Of a stretch of DNA of 64,000 nucleotides, positions 48,774 to 61,396 are shown in pieces (positions within the stretch are counted from its first letter, which is position 1; every line of letters begins with the position of its first letter). The notes below the pieces were generated by a model. That model was not told the DNA's origin. It did no database searches and saw nothing but the letters and a program-made list of their open reading frames with translations. Both the position numbers and the translations under genes were made by a program. Source of the DNA: Lycium barbarum. Its lineage: Eukaryota; Streptophyta; Magnoliopsida; Solanales; Solanaceae. Where the stretch lies: the NCBI RefSeq assembly GCF_019175385.1, contig NC_083339.1:48780074-48844073 (forward strand), written 5' to 3'.

Positions 48774-49263
48774 TGCTACACCTCGTATCATTGAAGAAGC
48801 ACTTATCAAATTCGAAACAAAAGTACGTTGAGTTATGGTTAAGTAAAACCACTTTGGAATATAAGGAGCAAGCATTATTAAGTATATTTAATTGGTGAAG
48901 GATATATATATATAAGGTATACCGGAAGGTTTTATAAGAAAATGAGCTGAAAAAAATGAAGTGGTACGACTTTGGAGAAAGGATGGGTAAAGTTTCATGT
49001 GAAAATTTTGGTCCAACTTGAGGAAAAATATCTCTTAGCATATGAAGGTTTTTGAAGTGAAACAAAAGCCTAAAATGAAGTTCGTTGAGTCTGGTTTCCA
49101 ACGTAACAAACCGCTCTTCGATAGGACATCGGAGTAGAGAATTATGGACATTACAAGTTCGGCTGACATAGAAGAAGCGCGTGATACAGTAACTGCTACA
49201 GCAACCGACTTGCTACAGTACTGCTACAGTACTACTACAGTGACCCGACCTGACTTTTGAACC

Positions 49264-49270
49264 TTATAAA
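49264..49270 (+). promoter_or_regulatory. K TATA box
   Basis: CTTATAAAAGGGG just after the ACTGCTACAGT palindromes. Confidence 0.55.
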
Positions 49271-50253
49271 AGGGGAAAAATACCATATTTTTCACCCAAA
49301 ATCAGATTTTAAAGCTCAGCAACATAAAGGGCAATTATGTCATAAAAGGTTGAGGGTTTGAGTGATTTTCAAGTGGCGGAGTATTAATCGAAGCTCGAAT
49401 AATGCATAAATGTGATTCTAGTATGGTTTTGCGGTGGATTCAAGGTGGTGATTGAATATTTCACTGTTTTAACAAAAATAAGGTATAAATCTCTCCTTAT
49501 TAATATTACTTTTGGTTTATTTACGAAGATAGAGTGATTAAATGGTTGTATAATAAAGTTGTTGGTTGAGAAATTGGACAAACATCGCATGGGATGTTTT
49601 ATGGAATATTTTGGTATTGATAATGATGTTGTTGATATTGGTGTTGTTGTAGTTGTTGTTTTGTTGGTATTGTGATTTCGGGCTAGGGATATAAACAGGG
49701 GAGATGCTGCCCGAATTTCGGCAAATTTTAAGAGGATTTATTTTGAAGGCTTAAGACAAGTATATGATAATGAGCCTAAAAATAGTATGAATGATCTTAT
49801 GTAGATTGCAAGACAGAAAGTAAGTTGGAAAAGTCGAGAAGTAAGCTTCCAGGTATGTTAAGGCTACTTCCTTTCTTTGTAAAGGCATGATTCTTTTTCC
49901 TATGAACGCATACATGGATTCCATAATATCCTTATTTCCAAAAGGTCAAAGTTCATGATTCTCAAAGTTCTTGTGATGCTAAAGATAGATGTTTTTGTGA
50001 TGGTAATAATGATAATGATTCCATTTCTTAAGATTCCTACTATTGAGACCTCTTTGACTATTCGCACAAAGATGTGCTATTCACGAAGACTATTCTTAGG
50101 TTACCATAACCCTAGTGTAGTACTCTTCTCTAGTTAAAAGTTAGTATAAGAATAGTTGAGTTATATAAGATGATTGAATGTCAGGAGGTATAATTAATGT
50201 ATATGTTGTTTATAGGCTATTATGTTGCCTTCGAGTTATTATTATATGTATAC

Positions 50254-50560
50254 GCCTGGCCTACGGGTCATGGAGTTGTTGCCTAGCCTATGGGTCATGG
50301 AGTTGTTGCCTGGCCTACGGGTCATGGAGTTATTTCCTGACCGACGGGTCATGGAGTTGCACATACCTGACCTACGGGTCATGGAGTTTATTATACCTGA
50401 CCTACGAGTCATGGAGTTGATTATACCTGACCTACGAGTCATGGAGTTGATTATACCTGACCTACGGGTCATGGAGTTACTTATACCTGACCTACAAGTC
50501 AAGGAGTTGATTATACCTGGCCTATGAGTCATGGCATTTTATTTATGGAGTTATGTTATC
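50254..50560 (+). repeat. About 30-bp tandem array in K (GACCTACGGGTCATGGAGTT)
   Basis: About ten units of the form GACCTACGGGTCATGGAGTT with variable 7-10-bp linkers. The core GACCTACGGGTC is itself a near-palindrome and is the reverse complement of the core of element B's array, so the two LTR families are related. Confidence 0.9.
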
Positions 50561-50590
50561 TATGCCTTACCTTCGAGTCATGAAGTTTTA

Positions 50591-50904
50591 TCTATAGAGT
50601 GATGTTACCTTGCCTCAGATGGGAGGCAACCTAGGTAGAGCACCTCCAAATGCTTTCTTGAAATATCCAGAGTATAGTTTGTTATGTAATTTCAGTTGTT
50701 ATCTTTCCTTACATATTCAGTACATTATTCGTACTTACGTCCCTTTGTCTATAGAGTGATGTTACCTTGCCTCAAATGGGAGGCAACCTAGGTAGAGCAC
50801 CTCCAAATGCTTTCTTGAAATATCCAGAGTATAGTTTGTTATGTAATTTCAGTTGTTATCTTTCCTTACATATTCAGTACATTATTCGTACTTACATCCC
50901 TTTG
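50591..50904 (+). repeat. 157-bp tandem duplication in K
   Basis: 50591-50747 is repeated at 50748-50904 with about two differences. It duplicates the conserved TCAGTACATTATTCGTACTT block, so it is much younger than K itself. Confidence 0.95.
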
Positions 50905-51410
50905 TCTAGGGGCGCTGCGTTCATTCCCGCAGGTTCAGGTAGTCGGACAGACGATTCAGCTCAGTAGGCCTTCCACTCAACCGCAGTCAATGCACTCCAC
51001 TTGGTCCGGAGCTGCAGTCCCTTTGGTGGTATGCTATTTTGACATGTACATATGGGTGTGACGGGGCCTTGTCCTTTCCTTTCTGCAGCTCGTGTTCCCT
51101 AAAGGTTTGTAGACAGTTGTATGTGGTTGCGATATTATGTAGCCATGTTGGCTCTCAGTTGTGTTGTTCAGCTTACATAGCAGCCACGTCGGCTTGCTCA
51201 GTTGTGTATATATGTTTTGGGTGTATGTGTGCCCACTTCAGAAGAGATAAACAACATTTATTTATATATATCCAGATTACGGCCTCGCCAGCTGGTTGAT
51301 ATTGTCAGTGTGCAAGTAGGCCTTAGCAAAGTTCAGATTTAGAGTGGTTCGCTGGGGGCCTAGTTTGGCACCGAGTGCCGGTCAAGCTGCTCCAAATTTG
51401 GGGAGTGACA

Positions 51411-51427
51411 ATATGATCTGAGTATAG

Positions 51428-51499
<72 letters not shown>

Positions 51500-52619
51500 C
51501 ATTTGGAGACCGTCTGGTGTAAAATAGTTCATACGTTACTTGATGAGAAGCCCTCGTAACCGTAAGCTAAGGTGGGGCCCACATGTTGGGGTTTTATAAA
51601 TGACATATGAAAAATCATAAGAGTAGTACATGGGAAGTTGAGCAAGTCTTAAAAAGGACCCTTAAGCAAATGTGGGCATGAGCCCTCTAAAAGGATGACT
51701 TAAGCATATGTTTTTGGATGATCTGACTTAGAGAGACCAAAACGCCATGATAGGTTTTGGAATTTTGAATCACACCAAAAATAAAATTGTAAATTATTGA
51801 ATTAGCTTTCTAACCATAGGTCGTGGGCCCTCATACGATATCGGTATAAAAAGCTATGACCCTTTTACTGAACGAACGCGCAGGCAGTGGAATAAGCCTG
51901 CGCGAACGGGCCAGGAAGCAGCGCGATCGCGTTGAACACTTTTTGAGTCGGTGCAGGCAGATTGTAAAATGCTATATAAGGGGGCTTATCCCCTTATTTT
52001 CATACCAAACACCCCTAAATGTTCTCAAAAACTCTGGAGAGTTCTCCCAACCTCCAACCATGAAATTTAGCCCGGATCAAGTATAATTTCCGAATTCCAG
52101 TTTAGACAGCATATAGTTGTGATTATAAAATCGTACAGGGGCATGCTTTGGCTTAAGTCCAAGAAGGAAAGTGAAGATATAGCAATAATATTGGGAGTAA
52201 GAGTAAGGTATGAATCTCTTATCATTAACGTTAATTTTAGTTTATTTACGGAGGTGGAGCTGTTAAATAGTTATAAAATAATTCTGTGGTCAAAATATGG
52301 GACAAACACCATATGGGATGTTTATGAAGTATTTTGGTATTGGAAATATTATGGTTAATGTTGTTATTGTTATTTGTTGCTGAGTTGGGATTCTGGGTTA
52401 GGCATATAAACAGAGGAGATGCTGTCAAAATTTTGGCAGATTTTTAGGAAGATTTATTTGAAGGCTTAGAGTAAGTATATAACAATGGGCCTAATCATAG
52501 TATGAATGGTCTTATATGTAGACTTGCGGGCTCCGACAGATAAGCATAGGTAGTTGGTGGCTGAACAGGTATATTAAGGCTCGTCCCATTCTTTCAAAAG
52601 CATGATTCCTATGGTATGA
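51411..52619 (+). mobile_element. Element J: 3' LTR, second part
   Basis: Continues the LTR from ATATGATCTGAG, with the (AT)n run 51430-51497, CG-rich palindromes (51875-51940) and TATA box 51974-51980, and matches 41835-43035. It is cut at 52619 by LTR fragment L; the remaining part is not in the window. Confidence 0.9.
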
Positions 52620-53248
52620 TCTCACGACCCAACCGGAGGGCCACAACGGGCACCTGGTGCTAACCCACCTGGGGAACCTCTTATCGTACATCCACATTTA
52701 CATCTAGGTGGCCATATAGCTTAATCTTAATTTCTATCTGTTATTCATGCTAATCTTATTGGGCAACGATACATTCATAACATCACTAACAACTATACCC
52801 ATTTCAACGTACATAAGCCAACGAGGCTATCAAAATGATATACAAAATATAAGCCGACAAGGCTTCAAGGCATCTAACCATATAGACCTATCTATGAGCC
52901 TCTAAGAAGAGTAGGTAACATCATATAGGTGGGACAGGACCTCGTTGTGCCCATGTATGTACACAAAAGAATAATACCAAAAGTTGTAGCTCCTGATGAA
53001 ATGGAGCCCCTCTATGTAGTCCCTGAATAACAAAGCTATGGATCAAGACTGTCTCCCTGACCACCTGCGGGCATGACGCAGCGTCCACAAACAAAAGGAC
53101 GTCAGTACGAATACTGTACTGAGTATGTAAAGCATAATCAACATTATAATAGGAGCATAAGAGACAGGATGAGAAATAGCCTAAGATGGGAGAATCGGGA
53201 AATAGTAGAGCCATCATCATAATTACATGTCTTTCATAGGACCTTCCA
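52620..53248 (-). mobile_element. L: minus-strand LTR fragment of element G's family
   Basis: On the minus strand it ends TCGTGAGA at 52620 and carries AGGTGGGTTAGCACCAGGTG and CCCGCAGGTGGTCAGGGAGA, matching element G's LTR end (29100-29600). The other end was removed by the LINE and element N. Confidence 0.8.
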
Positions 53249-54072
53249 TTTTTTTTTGGTCAAGTGAAAATATTTTATTCAACCAGTAGCAAATATTTAC
53301 AACTAGCTTTGGACTCAGCTAGGATTCTCCACACTAACCAATAAGAACAATATCAAACACTCTATAGTGACCAACCTGTTATATGTTCAGGTGTGGTCTT
53401 ACACCCTTGGAAATCTATTTAATCTATGCAAACAAAGTGCCCATCTAACATGTTTTTGCCCCACAATATGTAGTTGCAGAGCAATATCTCTGATGAGAGA
53501 CTCGAATGTCTTCTTCTGCTTGTTAAACCTGTGATTGTTTCTCTCCATACAAACATGATAAACCGTTGCTGTAAAGAGGAAACCAAGTATAACATTCCAT
53601 GGTCTTTTGCTCCTTACCTTCTTGCCCAACCATTCTACTTCACTGTGCCAATAGCCAATGTCTCTGTTCAGTCCCACCCACTGTAAAATAGCTGCCCATA
53701 TATGTTGAGAATATCCACAATCAAAGAATAGGTGTTCATGAGATTCAATCACTACATTTTCACATAAAACACAGTCTGTTTGCACTTGTATGCCCCATTT
53801 TCTCAATCTATCTACTGTTGACAGTCTTTGGTGCAATGCTAACCATATAATAAATTGGTGCCTAGGTATAGGGCCTTGAAGTATCACCAAGGATTTCAAG
53901 TTCACCTTTGGGTACTGAGGAAGCATCATCCCATAAGCAATTTTAATACTGTACTTCCCCTCTTTTATGGGCAGTTGTAGTGTAGGTATAACAGAGATTG
54001 CAACTGTAGAGAACCATTCTCTAGTAGCAATTATCTTCCTGACTATCCAACTGGATTGTTTTGGAATAAACA
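53249..54072 (-). pseudogene. M: 3' end of an L1-type LINE, RT zinc-binding domain
   Basis: The minus-strand frame ending at 53399 encodes FIPKQSSWIVRKIIATREWF, then the domain found downstream of RT in plant LINEs (zf-RVT type): GKYSIKIAYGMM, HQFIIWLALHQRLSTVDRLR, DCVLCENVVIESHEHLFFDC and YSQHIWAAILQWVGL. The Cys and His residues of the finger (CVLC...HLFFDC) are all present. A 3' UTR of about 150 bp leads to nine A residues (T at 53249-53257 on plus). Its upstream part is missing because element N's LTR starts at 54073, so N inserted into it. Confidence 0.88.
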
Positions 54073-57000
54073 TGTCACGACCCAACCCCATGGGCCATGA
54101 CTAGTGCCTGAGCTGGACACTCATATACAAACCTGTTAGACATAGTCAGACTGAACTGAGGACTGTATGGAATCTTGTAAAGGCAACTAAAGATTCATAG
54201 CGTCACATGTCATAAACCTGTCTCCTGAGGAGTCACAGCTAACCAAAGCATAATACAATACGCACGCCGACAAGGCTGCCACTACATACGGGAATATCCA
54301 GAACAAATCATATCGACACAGCTGGCCATAACCCATATACAACCCACATATGTCTACAGACCTCTAGGAGTATCAATAGTGAAATATGATGGGACAGAGC
54401 CCCGCCGTACCCCTGGATATGCGTAAATCAACATCAATAAATCTGTACCAAAATAATCTAGGCTCCGGAACAATGGAGCTCTCCAAAACAGCTAAGCAGA
54501 AGTCCTAAGCTAGAGGGTCACCAAACCGAGTATATGTACCTGCGGACATGAAACACAGCCCCCCCACCCACCCCCGAAGAAAGGGGGTCAGTACGAGATA
54601 TGTACTAAGTATATAAAGCATGAAATACATTAAGGAAGATCATAACCGAAGTAGAGATTCCAGGAGACAAGTATGATAATCAAGAAATCACTGTACCTGT
54701 GCTTTACGAAACAAAATCATGCATATCATTATCATATACCATACCCGGCCCATTATGGGACTCGGTGCCATAATCATATCATCATATACATATACCGTAC
54801 CTGGCCCTCTAGTAAGGGACTCGGTGAATAAAGTTGTGTACACGTATACCATACCCGGCCCATCATGGGACTCGGTGCCATAAACATATCATCATATCAT
54901 CATATACATATACCGTACTCGGCCCTCTAGTAAGGGACTCGGTGAATAATGCAGTGACACTGTGCACGATAATATACCTAGCCCGGGACTCGGTGAAAGA
55001 CGTCATGACAGCATGCACGAGCAGAGTAGTGAGTGACCATATACAAACCAAGTCATCATCCGAGGCTCAATAGAATAAGTAAAATAAACTAACACTTGAG
55101 TGTCAAAGGAGTCTGTCATATCAAGTATCACTCAAATATCATCATGGATTATGTCAAATGGAACTTCGGGAATCATAGACACATATCAAGCTAACATGAA
55201 ATAGCTTATGGAATTCAAAGACTCAATAGAATATTTAAAACGAATCATCTTTTGAAAATCAAGACAATAGCCATATCAATTACCTTTCGAATGTCAATAC
55301 GGATTTTATCAAAATAGAACTTCTTGAATCATATACACGTGTCAAGACATAATGAAATAGCTTCTGGAAGTCAAGAACATTAGCCATTCTAGTGGCTCTA
55401 AGAATAAGAACTTCTTTGGAATCATATACACGTCGTTTGTTTGTTTCATAAAGATCATGTCAAAAGAAAGAAGGGTTAGCTTTACATACCTTACGTCGTC
55501 CAAGGAACTCAACTTAATCACGAGATTTTCACAATTAGTATGCCAAACCTATAGTCATAAGAATATGCACGTGACTTAAGAAGGCTTTCGTATATCATAT
55601 ATATTAATAAATAACTAAATTCTAAAATGAAACGGGCAGCATCTCCCCTAAAAACTTAACAATCCTCGAGATTCCAATTCAGCCTAAACATCAATCAACA
55701 TACCAACAACAACAATACCGATAATTTCATATCAAACTAGAATTAAATCCATTCTTAAATCACTTCCAAAACATCCCAATATACATCCGTATACCAATAC
55801 TTGTATACACTTCTTTATTTTGGTATATACATAGTATAACGGCAACAAAAAAATAAAAATAATAACAACTAAAACTACAACCAATCCCATGATATTCCAG
55901 CACACCAAACAATTTACAACAACCACCAAACCGTCCATATGATAGCAATAACAATTTATCCGATTCTCCACAATTAATTTTGTAGTTCCCATCTCACAAT
56001 TTAACTATGACCTGGACGAATTTAAATATACCTAGGAGAGAAGAATTTTTACCTTATATGCCAAGAACTACTCCTCTTCCACCTTACTTTATTTTGAAGA
56101 AAGCCCGGATTCAACAACGCGATGAAATGGAACAATGAAATTGAAGCGGTGGGAAAAAGTCGAATTGTTGCTTCATGAGCAAACATATTTGGAATGACAA
56201 ATGTTACTGCTTTTACCCCAGATACAATTCACGTAGCTGTTGATTCAGGAGAATACGTTGCTGCCTATTTCATTTGTAAAAAAATGTCTACCTTTGAGAA
56301 ATTGGTGTATCTATATTTGGAAGACTTCTTCAATTAAATGGGATATTATCAATAATATTCTCCACAAAATTAGGGCCCCACATCATTTAACACCTATTAC
56401 TTACCTGCCACTGAAGCATTTGTGAATAGTAGTCACTACCACTTCATTATGATAGCCATTGGGCACGTGGAAAACCTCACAATGCTCATCTAGCAAAACC
56501 ACTAACTAATTAATTAATTTTTTTTTCCACTACAGCCCCCTTTTAACCAATTATGTATATAAAGAGAATGACACAAAGTCATCATCAACTTGGCCTTTTA
56601 CACGTGCACCATGGCTGGCCCAATTCTTTTAAATAGTTATCATCTATTTGACACCAAGGCACAACGTGTATGTGTATATATTTGCAAGCTTGCAGCCCAT
56701 TTTAAATAAAACACGTGGATTATGTCCACTAATAGCTATCCAATAATCTTAATTAATTTCTTGATCTCAATTCATCTTAATAACAATTATTTTTAATATA
56801 CTTTATATACTCATTGCCATGATTATGTGACATAGCACTAGTCCATAGTTCCTTTTGGTACACATAAAATTTTATTTTCAATCGCCGTGGTCACACTTGT
56901 TAAGTCCTAAATTATTTCGGGACCTCAAACTCTTTGTACACTGAGCTCTCGATTTTCATCCTTGAATATGATCGAATTTTTCGGGCTCGGGTAATTTTAC

Positions 57001-57246
57001 TCATATTGGACGATTAAATTTTTCTAGTCCAAAAATACGGGATATTATAGCTTGGACCGTATTTCATCAAATAAATTTCGAACCTCGACAAAACTTATTT
57101 TCTTAGATTTTTTTAACTTCAAATATTTATAACACATCTGTACCATTATTATAACCACCCACAAGCTTGGGAGGATAACCTCGTTTTCGTTACCAATATC
57201 ATTTAACTCGCACGCTTTCCAACACATGAAAATACGGGATGTAACA
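54073..57246 (-). mobile_element. Element N: 3' LTR
   Basis: A 3174-bp minus-strand LTR from TGTTACATCCCG at 57246 to TGACA at 54073. It is nearly identical to 61397-64000 by eye, most differences being single bases and run lengths. The array CCCGGCCCATCATGGGACTC (54742-54995) and a C-rich run (54568-54590) lie near the acceptor-like block. Confidence 0.92.
54742..54995 (-). repeat. CACCGAGTCCC...GGGTACGG tandem array in element N 3' LTR
   Basis: Five alternating units of the CCCATCATGGGACTCGGTG and CCCTCTAGTAAGGGACTCGG types. Each unit is a short inverted repeat (CCCATNATGGG or CCCTNNNNAAGGG). Related in reverse to the array in element J. Confidence 0.85.
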
Positions 57247-57282
57247 TCCTTCCCCTCTTTAGAACATTCGTCCTCGAATGTT
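57247..57282 (-). other. Element N: hairpin and polypurine tract
   Basis: Minus strand: perfect AACATTCGAGGACGAATGTT (57263-57282), then CTAAAGAGGGGAAGGA abutting the LTR. Confidence 0.92.
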
Positions 57283-60200
57283 AAACTAGTCCTGCGCTCC
57301 CAATACTTCCTTAAATGTTCTTTTACTGGGTTATACTCTTCACATGCCTCTTTCGTTGGTCGATTCCCTTCAATTTATTATAATACATTTCAGATCTCTA
57401 AGTAACTATTCCCGTAATATTTCCTCTCTCTGTTGCTTCTCGAGGTAATAATTCCACGCCGTTGTCTTTACTTTCCTTTTCATTTCGCAGTTGGTTGACG
57501 GTTGTATTGCGAGCTCTCCCGCTGAAATCTTACTTTTTTCTCTGGTGCACTTAGTCATAACTCGACTCTTTCTTCTTCTATAAGTTACTTCCTTAAGATG
57601 TATCGTTCACTTCATCCTACCTCTTACGCGTAGACGTTCCTCGTCAATTTATTAGACTTTATTATCCCTAGAGTATTTCATGCCTCTAGTAACTTTTAGA
57701 CCCTTCGCAGATTCTACGAGTAAAATAAATTTTCCTTTGGTGTAGCATTATTTCACTTCAGTAACCTTACATTGCTCAGCTGTTACAGCCCATCTTCTGG
57801 AATCTTCGGCATCATATATCACTTTTCGACTTTCACTGTCACCTTACCCTTTTTGCCCTTATCTCGATCTTTAGAGTTGGCCATCAAGTAGCGTTAGGGT
57901 TCCCTCATATAATATCTTTACATAGCTGCTTTGTGATCTGACTATCATTAACTGGTATAATTCTGAAGGAATTTTTTATTTGACCTATAAATTCACTGTC
58001 ATCCAGTAATCCCGCTTATTCTGGTCATCTCGCTTAAACTGTTTCCCTTAATCCAACTTATAACACTTTAGGCATATTATCTCATGTCGTTTCCTATTTT
58101 TTAATTCAAACACTTCTACTGCCTCTTTACTCAAATTTTGCTCTTAGTTTTTCTGTCATACATTATGTTGCAATCTTTACAAAAATATGCAAAGGTGCTC
58201 AAATACCTTAGCCTCGTTTCACTAGTCTTTATGCTTTACCATGCATTCTCCTCTCGTATCTTACAATTGATATAGGGATAAATCTTCGGCTCAACCATGG
58301 TCATGTCCTATTTTCCCTCAGCATTAATTCTATCTCGGTAATTTGGCTCAAACCATCTTACACCTTTCCTTGATGTACCCGAAATATCGTAACCGCATTG
58401 TTATTACTAAATCCTTACTCTTCTTATCAAGTACCCACTTGGTCTCATTCTTAGCATACAAACATTCGTAGGTTGCATAACTATTCTTGTACAACTTATA
58501 TAAAATATATCCAATCTTAGTCATAGTTTTTCCTTCTCCTGATTCATTATGCTTTACATATTCGTACTAAAACTCGTTCGTAACCTTTCTTTTCATACTC
58601 CTTTCCTCTCCTTTATTCACCCCTTTGATTTTCTCATATCCTACTATAGGAGATTTTCTATCCCTTCCCTTTGCTACTTATAAGTCGCAATATCATTAGC
58701 GCACAACTCTATTGCCAAATCTTAGCCTCTAAGTATAGCATTGCTATCCTTTATAATATCTCTCAAGTTACTCGTCACCATTCTCTTGTCGTACTCTTTC
58801 TTTTTATAAGCACCCACTATTAATGTCATACAATTCAAGACCTTTACAAATGATTCTCAACACTGTCTCAAATATCATCCTATCTTCTATCCGTTTATTG
58901 CTGGCTCTCAGATCTTACTAACTTGTTTCAGCAAGGGATCTCACTTGCAGTTTAAGTATCCATGTCAAATACATTGCAGGGTCAATTGTTTCCATCTTAC
59001 ACTCGCATTTCTCTCACCCGCTTCCCCCCTTTTAGGGTATACTTATACCATTATCTGTTTATATTCTAATCTATGTCCCTATTTCCAATCTCACATTCGT
59101 CTGATCTTTTTTTTTCCCAACTCACTTGGTATACTCTACCATATCCATGTCTTTTCTTTATAATTTATGACTTTGGTTATCCACGTACGAACCCTTAACA
59201 AAATCACAAGGCGACAAGAACTTTTCTATATATAGTATAAAATCTCATCTGATCATCTGTACTCGGGTAATGCAACCCAGGTAGCAACACATCCAAGGCC
59301 ACATTCCACTTACTTCAATCAATGATTAGTTAGTACTTATAGTCGTTCCAAATTCTAAATTAGATAGCACTTACATTCCGATGATAAGTGTCCAAAGTTC
59401 TCTTGTAATATTATCTTTATCCCAACCTATATCATCTGTTTCCTTTAATAAATTTACAATACATTATTTGTTCCTCAGGCCTACAGTCTTTGTCCTTTAA
59501 GGATTTCACTATTTCCGAGGTGAAATCATATACACGCAGTACTCCTTTATGCTTTAGGCTCTTTCACCCTTGTTGTGTACCCAACACTGACCTCTAACTT
59601 ACTCAAAATCTTATTAAGTTCGTCTTAATAATGGTCTTATCTTATCACCTTGTCTTCACACTAAACCTTTAAGTTCATAACTATATATTTCCCTTTTGTT
59701 CTATACTCGTACTCAATTAATCATGTCTATCTTAGGTGTTTCCTTTAGAATTTCCTTACCACGTCTCCAGTCTATGTCCATCTTTTATTCTATACACCAG
59801 GAATCTCATGCTACCTCTGTATCCTTCGGAAAACACTACTTCTACATAACCCCTTTCTCATTTTCAAAACGTATCCTATTCATCCCTGTTTGTTCTTGTC
59901 ATATTAATCATTTTCTAGCACTCATTCTACCTCGTTGCTCACTTTTCTGTAGTTTGGTCTTTTTAAGTTCCGTCAATTATATTACTCGTTTTCTTGGCTA
60001 TACATGTCATAACCCATTACTACACTATTATCCCGCTCGCTTTCTTCTTATTTCATTCTTTTAATTAACTCCTTCTTTTCTTACGCTCGCTTTCATTTCC
60101 GTTATCACATAATCTCTATTCCGAACTTTCCCTATAGGACTTTATAACTCCCTCTTATTCGTTCTATACCTTGCCTTCCCATTTCACATTTGCCTTTATA

Positions 60201-61299
60201 CTTTAGTCACATAGATCACATCATATCTCTTAGTTACTTCCTCGCTAGGCTTTACTCATTTTCATAACAATCCTTATTATATTCACATGATATCCTGTTC
60301 GTAATCAATCCTATAGTGTAACACTTCTTAATCTTATTCCCGATTCTTGCTATAGTTCAGTTACACTCCGTGGAGCAGGCGTACTTAACCTTTTCCCCTT
60401 TCTGATCAATCTTATCCTTAATACTTCACAAGCTGTCTTATCAATACATTCATGTTCGTCACAATTCTTCTTCCTCTGTACTCTTGTCTCGATCATACTA
60501 TTACTTTTTCTAACTATAAGCCCATCGTAATTTATCCCTGCTTGTCAATTCAGTTGATACCTTAATATAACACTCTATTAAGATTTGCCAGCCTTTTCTA
60601 AATCATCTCTTATTATCACAAGCCCTTCCAAATTGTCCTAGCATTTCCTTTTTATTTCTAAGAAAATTTTGGCAGAGTTTCCTCTGTATTTCTTACTATC
60701 CAAAACCTGCACGTAGGAAATACCAACAATGTCTCACAGGGCCAACATATATACATACATATCTTATCATATCATATCATAGCCACACAGGGCTCCCAAT
60801 ATTAACAACGGTATGGAAGTAATGAACTTACCTCGTATGTCCAACTCGAACGGTACCTGTTATACTTTCCTGTTTACTTTCCCTTTCAATCTTTAACTGC
60901 AGGTCTCAATCATACCTGCAACGTTCATACCATATCTAACATATACCCTGCTTACCGTTACTTATCTTTTTACTGATTTCTTCAGCTCCTCCTGTTCACA
61001 CTTTATAACTGAACGTATCATCAATATGTACATCAAATCCACTTTCTTACTATACTTACAATAACTTACCTTGATGAGGATCGGTTCGCCATTCTGTATA
61101 TAAGATTTTTGCTAACGTAACCTCAATGAAATATCTTACCTCTGTAACTCCCAGTAGCATTATTTATCTTCTCTTGTCGACACCACTCTCCTGCTGAAAT
61201 CAAAAGTCAGTATATATGGGATATCATTTCCTATCTCTTGGCTCTATCGCACGATCTAGAGTAAGAAGGAAAAGTAACATCCTAAATGTCCTGTAGCTT

Positions 61300-61339
61300 C
61301 CTGTTTATAGATGTGGTGCATAACACACCGATAAAAAAG
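61300..61339 (-). other. Element N: leader hairpin (weaker)
   Basis: The position matches the leader hairpins of B, G and J; pairing is less complete (CTTTTTTAT with ATAAACAGG has one mismatch). Confidence 0.35.
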
Positions 61340-61381
61340 ACTCTACTAGACACGGTCTATAGACACTCCGAGGATGAACTG

Positions 61382-61392
61382 CTCTGATACCA
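61382..61392 (-). other. Element N: primer binding site
   Basis: Minus strand TGGTATCAGAG, perfect initiator tRNA-Met complement, four bases from the 5' LTR end. Confidence 0.92.
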
Positions 61393-61396
61393 CTTT

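Larger units (their letters stand above)
48774..51410 (+). mobile_element. K: solo LTR with perfect ATATG target duplication
   Basis: A 2637-bp LTR from TGCTACACCTCG to GGAGTGACA, flanked by ATATG at 48769-48773 and 51411-51415. Removing it and one ATATG joins the two parts of element J's LTR exactly. No interior is present, so it is the product of recombination between two LTRs. It has a CTACAGTA-rich palindromic cluster (49190-49245), a TATA box (49264-49270), donor-like AAGGTATAAAT and CCAGGTATGTTAAGGC, and a tandem array. Confidence 0.95.
57247..61396 (-). mobile_element. Element N: 4.15-kb interior, non-autonomous type
   Basis: Purine-rich on the sense strand, with no gag or pol motif and no long frame. 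Its leader matches those of B, G and J. Around 60650-60740 (sense GGAAACTCTGCCAAAATTTTC) it has the block that in A and G sits just before the polypurine tract, but here that block is about 3.4 kb away from it. The 57283-60650 stretch thus looks like sequence placed between two normally adjacent parts. I see no gene in it. Confidence 0.7.

Noticed and set aside
50222..50527. 101-codon frame made of repeated PDLRVMEL units, and its minus-strand partner
   Set aside because: It is the translation of the 30-bp minisatellite in K; any frame through such an array stays open.
41340..52619. Classification of element J as a Cassandra TRIM because of the 5S sequence
   Set aside because: Cassandra elements are very short with the 5S in the LTR; J has LTRs of about 3.1 kb and a 3.8-kb interior holding the 5S.
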